From: Bacteroidia bacterium
Lineage (GTDB): Bacteria; Bacteroidota; Bacteroidia; Bacteroidales; UBA932
Assembly: GCA_009929175.1 (NCBI GenBank)
Contig: SABC01000003.1
Span: 39,685-103,684, forward strand
Direction of reading: 5' to 3'
Length of the DNA stretch: 64,000 nucleotides
Shown here: piece by piece, positions 17,722 through 23,457 of the stretch
Layout: the number at the start of each line of letters is the position of its first letter
Numbering within the stretch: the first letter of the stretch is position 1
Translations under genes and position numbers: made by a program
Notes under the pieces: generated by a model
Seen by the model: only the letters and a program-made list of their open reading frames with translations
The model's database searches: none
What the model was told of the DNA's origin: nothing

Positions 17722-17757
17722 CAAAAAAAAAGAGCGTGCTGCAAATTGCAGACGCCC
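17722..17757 (-). terminator. Intrinsic terminator after rpsU
   Basis: Read on the minus strand: GGGCGT-CTGC, loop AATTT, GCAG-(C bulge)-ACGCTC, then nine T. The 10-bp stem plus U-tract sits between the rpsU stop and xerC, so rpsU can be expressed as a short separate message and xerC-hpf by read-through or from another start. Confidence 0.8.
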
Positions 17758-17781
17758 TTCGGGAAATATTCCTTTACAGAT

Positions 17782-17973
17782 TTACTCTTCGTTGAGACGC
17801 AGAGATTGTACATAAGCTGCCTTCTTAACTTCGTCCCTTCTCTTAACGGACTTCTTCACAAATGTCTTCCTGCTACGCAACTCACGGATTGTACCGGTTT
17901 TCTCGAACTTACGTTTGAACTTCTTGAGAGCCCTTTCAATATTTTCGCCCTCTTTGATTGGTACTATAATCAT
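17782..17973 (-). CDS. rpsU: 30S ribosomal protein bS21
   Basis: 63 aa, lysine/arginine-rich, beginning MIIVPIKEGENIERALKKFKR, the bS21 signature. It contacts the 3' end of 16S rRNA on the 30S platform. In Bacteroidota, bS21 together with bS6 and bS18 is reported to bury the anti-Shine-Dalgarno sequence. Its own gene here carries an unusually perfect Shine-Dalgarno (17982-17989), consistent with autoregulation. A promoter-like element lies at 18002-18033 and an intrinsic terminator at 17722-17757, so it forms a near-monocistronic unit. Confidence 0.97.
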   Translation of the reverse strand: MIIVPIKEGENIERALKKFKRKFEKTGTIRELRSRKTFVKKSVKRRDEVKKAAYVQSLRLNEE

Positions 17974-17981
17974 ATTCTACA

Positions 17982-17989
17982 CACCTCCT
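17982..17989 (-). promoter_or_regulatory. Strong Shine-Dalgarno of rpsU
   Basis: AGGAGGTG on the minus strand, 8 nt before the rpsU ATG, within an AAAAGGAGGTGT context. It is near-perfectly complementary to the 16S 3' end. Most genes in the window lack such a sequence; others with SD-like leaders are hpf, the ABC permease at 31387, the HhH protein at 33257, ftsL and ftsI. Confidence 0.75.
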
Positions 17990-18001
17990 TTTGTCAGGCC
18001 G

Positions 18002-18033
18002 CAAAATTAGACATATTTTTTTTAACCCACAAT
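18002..18033 (-). promoter_or_regulatory. rpsU promoter
   Basis: Minus-strand TAATTTTG (18009-18002) fits the -7 consensus, and ATTG (18033-18030), one mismatch from TTTG, lies 20 bp upstream. It sits 28 nt before the rpsU start and overlaps the region that also serves hutU on the other strand. Confidence 0.5.
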
Positions 18034-18051
18034 ATATTGCCTAAAATTTAT

Positions 18052-18059
18052 TAAATTTG
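18052..18059 (+). promoter_or_regulatory. -7 promoter element before hutU
   Basis: TAAATTTG matches TAnnTTTG, 24 nt before the hutU ATG. No TTTG is seen at the -33 distance. Confidence 0.4.
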
Positions 18060-18083
18060 TATTTTATTAAAAATAAAACCTTT

Positions 18084-20117
18084 ATGAATCTTACTGAATT
18101 TCAAAGACAAATTCTGGAAGGGATACCTCAATCACTCCCTGCCAAGGCAGAGTGGGATCCTCAAATAAACCACGCTCCCAAAAGAAAGGATATACTCTCT
18201 TGTACTGAGAAAAAACTTGCAATAAAAAATGCCCTACGCTACTTTCCCATTGAACTGCACAGTACTTTGGCAACGGAGTTTGCAACGGAACTAAGGGATT
18301 ACGGACGCATATACATGTACCGTTACCGCCCCTCATACAAAATTGAGGCCCGCAGTATCCATGACTTCCCTCACAAATCGATTCAGGCGGCGGCTATAAT
18401 GCTTATGCTCAGTAATAACCTTGACTACGCAGTTGCACAACACCCTCACGAATTGATAACATACGGAGGCAACGGTGCAGTGTTCCAGAACTGGGCTCAA
18501 TACAGGCTCACAATGAAGTACCTTGCAGAGATGACAGACGAGCAGACCCTGGTGCTATATTCGGGCCATCCAATGGGACTGTTCCCCTCCCACAAAGAGG
18601 CTCCCCGGGTTGTGGTCACAAACGGGATGGTAATACCAAACTACAGTTCCCGTGACCATTGGGAAAAGTTCAATGCCTTAGGTGTTTCCCAGTACGGACA
18701 GATGACAGCTGGATCTTTCATGTACATTGGCCCCCAAGGGATTGTACACGGGACCACAATTACAGTACTCAATGCAGCCAGGATGAAGGGGAAAGAGAGA
18801 GGAACAGCCGGGAAGGTTTTTGTAAGCTCCGGACTGGGAGGCATGTCGGGCGCCCAGCCAAAAGCTGCCGTTATTGCCGGAGTCATTGGAGTAGTAGCCG
18901 AGATCAACCCCAAAGCCGTACAGACACGTTATTCCCAAGGATGGGTGGACGAAGTGTTTACCGACCTGGACCTTTTGATGGAGAGGGTTGTAAAAGCAAA
19001 GGCATCCAAAGAGGCTGTCTCCCTGGCATACCAGGGGAACATTGTTGACTTATGGGAAAAATTCATAGAAAGCGGGGTATCTGTCGACCTGGGAAGCGAT
19101 CAAACCTCCCTGCATAACCCATGGGCCGGGGGTTACTACCCGGCAGGAGTTAGCTTTGAAGAGTCCAACAGACTTATGGCCGAAGAGCCCGAAAAGTTCA
19201 GACAACTGGTCGAAGCAACCCTGCGACGCCATGCCAGTGCCATCAACACACTAAGTGAAAGGGGAATGTACTTCTTTGATTACGGAAACGCCTTTTTACT
19301 GGAAGCCTCCAGGGCCGGAGCTGAGGTATTAAACCCCGACGGCAGCTTCAAATACCCCTCCTACGTACAGGATATAATGGGTCCCCTCTTCTTTGACTAC
19401 GGATTTGGACCATACAGGTGGGTATGTACATCATCCAATCCCAAAGATTTGGAAGTCACCGATAAGATTGCTGCAGATGTACTTGAAAAAATCATGAAAG
19501 ATGCTCCCGAAGAAATACGGATGCAAATGGCGGACAACATCCACTGGATCAAGGAGGCTGGCACCAATAAACTGGTAGTGGGTTCACAAGCCAGAATTTT
19601 GTATGCCGACAGCGAAGGCAGGACAGAAATTGCCCTCGCCATGAACCTGGCCATAAGAGAAGGAAGGATATCGGCCCCTGTTGTGCTTGGAAGGGATCAT
19701 CACGATGTTTCGGGAACCGACTCCCCATACCGGGAAACCTCAAATATTTACGACGGCTCGCAGTTTACGACCGACATGGCGATCCATAATGTAATCGGGG
19801 ATTCGTTTCGCGGTGCAACGTGGGTTTCAATCCATAACGGAGGAGGTGTCGGATGGGGGGAGGTAATCAACGGTGGGTTCGGAATGGTAATTGACGGGAC
19901 CGAAGAGGCAGACCGTAGAATCCGCAACATGCTCCACTGGGACGTGAACAACGGTATAAGCCGCCGTGCCTGGGCCAGGAACAGCGGAGCTATATTTGCA
20001 ATAGAAAGGGAGATGGAGAGGACGCCGCTTCTCAAAGTTACCGTCCCGCACATTGCAGATGACAGGTTAGTCGAACTGGCCGCTGATCATGTTTTCGACG
20101 GCAAAGCCAAGATTTGA
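18084..20117 (+). CDS. hutU: Urocanate hydratase
   Basis: 677 aa. It hydrates urocanate to 4-imidazolone-5-propionate in histidine degradation, using tightly bound NAD+. Conserved family segments include HPHELITYGGNGAVFQNWAQ, MTAGSFMYIGPQGIVHGT, VSSGLGGMSGAQPKAA (NAD-binding region) and the C-terminal IHNGGGVGWGEVINGGFGMV. It is longer than Pseudomonas HutU (about 557 aa), as is usual for the Bacteroidota type. The ATG at 18084 follows an A-rich leader. No hutH, hutI or ftcD neighbours are in the window. Its last 51 nt overlap the 3' end of the lipocalin gene on the opposite strand. Confidence 0.95.
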   Translation: MNLTEFQRQILEGIPQSLPAKAEWDPQINHAPKRKDILSCTEKKLAIKNALRYFPIELHSTLATEFATELRDYGRIYMYRYRPSYKIEARSIHDFPHKSIQAAAIMLMLSNNLDYAVAQHPHELITYGGNGAVFQNWAQYRLTMKYLAEMTDEQTLVLYSGHPMGLFPSHKEAPRVVVTNGMVIPNYSSRDHWEKFNALGVSQYGQMTAGSFMYIGPQGIVHGTTITVLNAARMKGKERGTAGKVFVSSGLGGMSGAQPKAAVIAGVIGVVAEINPKAVQTRYSQGWVDEVFTDLDLLMERVVKAKASKEAVSLAYQGNIVDLWEKFIESGVSVDLGSDQTSLHNPWAGGYYPAGVSFEESNRLMAEEPEKFRQLVEATLRRHASAINTLSERGMYFFDYGNAFLLEASRAGAEVLNPDGSFKYPSYVQDIMGPLFFDYGFGPYRWVCTSSNPKDLEVTDKIAADVLEKIMKDAPEEIRMQMADNIHWIKEAGTNKLVVGSQARILYADSEGRTEIALAMNLAIREGRISAPVVLGRDHHDVSGTDSPYRETSNIYDGSQFTTDMAIHNVIGDSFRGATWVSIHNGGGVGWGEVINGGFGMVIDGTEEADRRIRNMLHWDVNNGISRRAWARNSGAIFAIEREMERTPLLKVTVPHIADDRLVELAADHVFDGKAKI

Positions 20118-20582
20118 TGCATAAAGCTTGAGCTCTTCCACAATCTTTGGGTCCAGCCTGTTTTCGCGGGCCAGGATCCAAAGATATTTACCCGAAGGGT
20201 CCCCGACAAGCGCATAATTGTATTCGGGATCAATTTTCAAAACCCAATAATCGCCGGCAAATGGCCAAAAAAAGCTCACCTTTAGCTTGGATGGCTCTTT
20301 GGCATCGGGCATCCATGCTTTTCCTTTTGCCTGTTTAACCCTGCTTTTATCCTCTTTTAACCTGCCTTCGTTGGTTACCATTACTGTGCCATCGTCCATA
20401 AGCTCGTAGTTTGCAGTAATCTCTGTCAATCCCTCTTCAAACTTGTTCGGAAGCCGGTAAATCTCGTACCACTTACCCATATATTTCTCAATGTCAAACT
20501 CTTTTACAGAATCCAGCGCCAAATATGCAGTTGAGCAAGACCATAAAAACAAAAGTGCAAATCCCGAAATCAGATATCTCAT
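20067..20582 (-). CDS. Outer-membrane lipocalin (Blc family lipoprotein)
   Basis: 171 aa. The N-terminus MRYLISGFALLFLWSCSTAY has a lipobox-like LWSC, so it is probably lipidated at C16. The lipocalin signature IEKYMGKWYEIYRLPNKFEEG is followed by the strands ITANYELMDDGTVMVTNEG, KLKVSFFWPFAGDYWVLKID and YALVGDPSGKYLWILAREN. Blc-type lipocalins bind fatty acids or lysophospholipids and are linked to envelope maintenance. The last 17 codons lie inside the end of hutU on the opposite strand; both C-termini look natural, so the overlap seems real. Confidence 0.92.
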   Translation of the reverse strand: MRYLISGFALLFLWSCSTAYLALDSVKEFDIEKYMGKWYEIYRLPNKFEEGLTEITANYELMDDGTVMVTNEGRLKEDKSRVKQAKGKAWMPDAKEPSKLKVSFFWPFAGDYWVLKIDPEYNYALVGDPSGKYLWILARENRLDPKIVEELKLYASNLGFAVENMISGQFD

Positions 20583-20655
20583 TTTTAAATTGATGTTTAA
20601 AAGATGTGTGACTGCAAATACTGTACCGCTCGAAAATCTGAAGATTTTTTCGTTT

Positions 20656-20701
20656 GTGTATCAAATGTTACACTTGTAGAAATTAATAGTTTCTACTTTT
20701 G
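20656..20701 (+). promoter_or_regulatory. Promoter region and small inverted repeat before the iron-sulfur protein gene
   Basis: TACTTTTG (20694-20701) fits the -7 consensus, 35 nt before the ATG. Upstream, GTGTA (20656-20660) and TACAC (20669-20673) form an inverted repeat with an 8-bp spacer, which would suit a dimeric regulator such as a Crp/Fnr relative. No Crp/Fnr gene is nearby, so this is tentative. Confidence 0.35.
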
Positions 20702-20736
20702 TGACACATGTAAGAATAATAATAAAGTTTAAAAAT

Positions 20737-21597
20737 ATGAAACGTACTGTAATAAAAATTGACGAAGAGCTTTGCAATGGATGCGGCAACTGCGTAGAGG
20801 GATGCCACGAAGGGGCTCTGCAGCTGATCAACGGAAAGGCTGTCATGATCAGCGAACTCTACTGTGACGGGCTTGGTGCATGCATCGGGGATTGCCCTGT
20901 TGGTGCCATTGAACTTATAGAGAAAGAGGCCGAACCATATGACGAAGTTGCTGTTATGGAGAGAATCTCTCCAAAAGGGGAGAAAGTAATACTTGCTCAC
21001 CTGAAGCACTTAAGGGATCACGACCAAATTGAATGGTTCAACCAAGGCATCGATTGGTGCATAGAAAACGGCATAAAAATAGACCTTACCAAAATTGCAG
21101 TCGGGGCACAAAAACCAAAAGAGGCCTGTGGTTGTCCTGGTTCGGCAGAGAGGGACTTCCGCAACAAAAGTGAAGCAAAGTCTCCAACTCCTGTCGGGTT
21201 CTCATATACCTCTCCATCGGAATTACAGCAGTGGCCGGTACAATTACACCTGCTTAACCCCCAGGCTCCCTTTTTCCAAGGTGCCGATGTGCTTTTGGCT
21301 TCGGATTGCTCTGCATTTTCGCACGGATCCTTCCATTCTGCATTCCTTAAAAACAAGGCACTTGCAATTGCATGCCCAAAACTGGACAGCAACACCCAAG
21401 TCTATGTGGAGAAACTTTCGGCAATGATTGATCTTTCAAAAATCAATACATTGACAGTCCTGATGATGGAAGTTCCCTGCTGCGGCGGATTGCTTCAGAT
21501 TGCCAAAGCTGCAAGAGAAAAGGCCCACAGGAATATTCCTGTAAAGGCCCTTGTACTTTCCCTGCGTGGGGAGATCCTCAGCGAAGAGTGGGTTTAA
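20737..21597 (+). CDS. Ferredoxin-like iron-sulfur protein with cysteine-rich C-terminal domain
   Basis: 286 aa, cytosolic (no signal). An N-terminal 2x[4Fe-4S]-type domain has C13, C16, C19 and C23 (LCNGCGNCVEGC) and C43, C49 and C53 (YCDGLGACIGDCP). The second motif has leucine at position 46 where a cluster cysteine is usual, so one cluster may be [3Fe-4S] or use another ligand. After a linker, residues 125-286 hold further cysteines: CGC at 131-133, C191 (ASDCSAFSHG), C213 (IACPKLDS) and C248-C249 (VPCCGG). They could hold another metal centre. Similar proteins occur in anaerobes; I do not know a proven function. I chose the ATG at 20737, not a GTG at 20701, which overlaps the -7 element. 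Confidence 0.82.
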   Translation: MKRTVIKIDEELCNGCGNCVEGCHEGALQLINGKAVMISELYCDGLGACIGDCPVGAIELIEKEAEPYDEVAVMERISPKGEKVILAHLKHLRDHDQIEWFNQGIDWCIENGIKIDLTKIAVGAQKPKEACGCPGSAERDFRNKSEAKSPTPVGFSYTSPSELQQWPVQLHLLNPQAPFFQGADVLLASDCSAFSHGSFHSAFLKNKALAIACPKLDSNTQVYVEKLSAMIDLSKINTLTVLMMEVPCCGGLLQIAKAAREKAHRNIPVKALVLSLRGEILSEEWV

Positions 21598-22028
21598 ATC
21601 TTTGGTTTCAAAAACCTGTCAAGCAACATTTGGTCGAGTGAATATTTTCCCGGACCCAGCAGGAAGAGCACTATGTATACACCAAAGTATATCAAAGCCA
21701 ACTCTTTTTGCTGGAAGGGATCGGCCGCGTGGGCTATAAAGAAAGCCACACCCATTGCAAAGATGAGCGGTAACAACGAGAGGCGGGTCAACAGACCCAG
21801 GATTACAAAGATTGAAGCAAAAAACTCGGCTGCAATAACCAAAATAAGAGAGAGCTTGGCTCCAAGCCCTATAGGGTCCATGAATCCTTGGGAGAAGGCC
21901 TCAAAATTCTGGATTTTTTGCCAACCATGTGTCATCATCAGAACTCCGATAAAAACACGGAGCAACAAGATGGCCAGCGAGCTGCCCCTGTCATTGAGGG
22001 GATTGCCCAAAAGGAAGAAATTTTTCAT
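21594..22028 (-). CDS. DoxX-family membrane protein
   Basis: 144 aa with four hydrophobic helices. DoxX hallmarks are LLLRVFIGVLMMTHGWQKI in helix 1 and FAMGVAFFIAHAAD before helix 4. DoxX relatives are small inner-membrane proteins tied to thiosulfate:quinone oxidoreduction in archaea and to redox/thiol stress complexes in actinobacteria. It is the last gene of the Trx-MarR-DUF302-DoxX series and its stop overlaps the iron-sulfur gene's stop by 4 nt (convergent). Confidence 0.88.
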   Translation of the reverse strand: MKNFFLLGNPLNDRGSSLAILLLRVFIGVLMMTHGWQKIQNFEAFSQGFMDPIGLGAKLSLILVIAAEFFASIFVILGLLTRLSLLPLIFAMGVAFFIAHAADPFQQKELALIYFGVYIVLFLLGPGKYSLDQMLLDRFLKPKI

Positions 22029-22053
22029 ATTGTTGTTTTTAAAAGTGGGTTCC

Positions 22054-22440
22054 TTAAACTAAAACTGGTTTCAGTATCTCTTCCATCTGCCGGAAAGCCT
22101 CCAGCATCACCTCAGCTCCGGCTCCTTCCATTCCTGTTGCCATTGATGCGGCATCCATCCTGCCGATAACGATATCCCCGTTGCCTTTTTGGTAAACCGA
22201 GATGCGACATGGCATCATTACCGATATTGCACGATCATCATCTGATCCAAGGATCTTGGCCGAAAGAGGCGCCTTGCAAACCTCCATCACAGTTACCGGG
22301 AGCACATCATACCCTTTGTTCCCTATTATACCTTTTATGTCATGGACATGGAGCAAACTCCATCCTCCGTTTGCTACCAATTCCCTGATTTTTTCCACTG
22401 TTGTGTCAAAATCGAATCTGCTATTATTTTCTATAAACAT
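22054..22440 (-). CDS. DUF302 family protein
   Basis: 128 aa. It contains the DUF302 pattern: FDTTVEKIRELVANGGWSLLHVHDIKG, then VMEVCKAPLSAKIL, VMMPCRISVYQKGNGDIVIGRMD and a C-terminal helix. Two cysteines (in EVCKAP and MMPCRI) line the predicted pocket. The family's biochemical role is not settled; members often occur near sulfur, metal or redox genes. No signal peptide. It lies 20 nt after the MarR gene and 25 nt before doxX on the same strand. Confidence 0.85.
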   Translation of the reverse strand: MFIENNSRFDFDTTVEKIRELVANGGWSLLHVHDIKGIIGNKGYDVLPVTVMEVCKAPLSAKILGSDDDRAISVMMPCRISVYQKGNGDIVIGRMDAASMATGMEGAGAEVMLEAFRQMEEILKPVLV

Positions 22441-22460
22441 ATCTTTCCAAATTTAACAAA

Positions 22461-22808
22461 TTATTTTATCAATCTCTTCAAAGGTTCCTCTAAAGGAATA
22501 TTGTCATTCTCTATTGCACCCAATTTTTCCAAGCCTTGAATGGTCAACGAAAAATACATCTGCCGCCTGTCTTCTTCTCCCATCACCCTTTCGATAAGGC
22601 CTTTGTCTTCTATTGCCCTGATTAGTTTGGAGGTATTGGAGCAAGTGAGGTTGATTTGTTTGGCAATCTCTCCCGAAGAGAGTCTCTTTTCCTTGAGTGA
22701 ACATAAAACCATCCCCTCATTCAATGATATTTCGTGGAATTTATGAAACTCTTGTTCATAATCTCCAATGGCCCTGCACAGGTCTCTGAGCGCACATAAC
22801 CTTTTCAT
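22461..22808 (-). CDS. MarR-family transcriptional regulator
   Basis: 115 aa. A winged helix-turn-helix regulator: LNEGMVLCSLKEKRLSSGEIAKQINLTCSNTSKLIRAIEDKGLIERVMGEEDRRQMYFSLT covers the recognition helix and wing with the conserved DRR motif. Cysteines at C5, C10, C36 and C55 could make it thiol-sensitive. Its ATG overlaps the stop of the thioredoxin gene by one base (TAATG), so the two are co-translated. It probably represses or activates its own operon and perhaps the divergent CoA-disulfide reductase gene. Confidence 0.88.
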   Translation of the reverse strand: MKRLCALRDLCRAIGDYEQEFHKFHEISLNEGMVLCSLKEKRLSSGEIAKQINLTCSNTSKLIRAIEDKGLIERVMGEEDRRQMYFSLTIQGLEKLGAIENDNIPLEEPLKRLIK

Positions 22809-23293
22809 TATTCAACTTTGTTTAAAAGAAATTCGTCAATTACATTCTTAAGGTCCTCTTTGGGAATTGCCCCTTTGACTACCTGGGGATCCTCGCCTAT
22901 TGGAACAAACAGTAATGTAGGCAGGGACCTGATTCCAAACGCAGCGGCTATTTCACGTTCGACGTCGGTGTTAACTTTGTATATGTAGATCTCACCTTCG
23001 TACTCCTTTGCCAATTCCTCCAAAACCGGTGATAACCTACGACAATAGACACACCACTCTGCCCAAAAATCAATTATGGCAGGTTTGTCCCCAAGGTACT
23101 TCCAAACTTCGGGGTTGGATTTGAAGTCAGCAACTTTTTTCAAAAACTGGGCTTGGTCAAGTGCAATGGTGTACTCTTTACTCTCTTTTGTCAAGGGTTC
23201 GTCCTGCTTTTGGTCAGCTTGTTTTCCTGCACCGCATGCGGTTATTGCAGACACAATCAATAAAACTGGTATTAAATGCTTTATAATTTTCAT
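22808..23293 (-). CDS. Thioredoxin-like lipoprotein
   Basis: 161 aa. The N-terminus MKIIKHLIPVLLIVSAITAC carries a lipobox (ITAC), predicting lipidation at C20 and an extracytoplasmic place. The thioredoxin fold follows, with active site WAEWCVYCRRLSP (C81, C84) and the cis-proline loop RSLPTLLFVP. It probably reduces disulfides or persulfides in the periplasm. The ATG at 23293 is chosen over a TTG three codons upstream. It heads the four-gene minus-strand operon and has a well-formed promoter at 23321-23351. Confidence 0.93.
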   Translation of the reverse strand: MKIIKHLIPVLLIVSAITACGAGKQADQKQDEPLTKESKEYTIALDQAQFLKKVADFKSNPEVWKYLGDKPAIIDFWAEWCVYCRRLSPVLEELAKEYEGEIYIYKVNTDVEREIAAAFGIRSLPTLLFVPIGEDPQVVKGAIPKEDLKNVIDEFLLNKVE

Positions 23294-23320
23294 CTTAGTC
23301 AAATTAAAATTTCAACGATG

Positions 23321-23351
23321 CAAAATTACAAATAATTTCATGCAAAACAAA
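23321..23351 (-). promoter_or_regulatory. Promoter of the Trx-MarR-DUF302-DoxX operon
   Basis: TTTG (23351-23348), a 19-bp spacer and TAATTTTG (23328-23321) on the minus strand give an exact Bacteroidota -33/-7 promoter, 28 nt before the thioredoxin ATG. Confidence 0.65.
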
Positions 23352-23436
23352 TTTCCCCTGGAAAATATTTTGCATTTCTCATTTTTTTAATTTTCCTTTG
23401 CAATAAATTATTACGTAGAATTTTTCCTGGTGAAAT
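23352..23436. promoter_or_regulatory. Two related candidate operator sites between divergent redox genes
   Basis: TTTCCCCTGG at 23352-23361 and TTTTTCCTGG at 23421-23430 share the form TTTYYCCTGG. The first is part of an inverted repeat TTTCC-CCT-GGAAA (23352-23364) and directly abuts the -33 of the thioredoxin operon; the second lies 28 nt before the CoA-disulfide reductase start. They are plausible sites for the MarR protein encoded next door, but this rests on only two matches. Confidence 0.35.
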
Positions 23437-23457
23437 CAATTTTAAAATAGCTATAAA

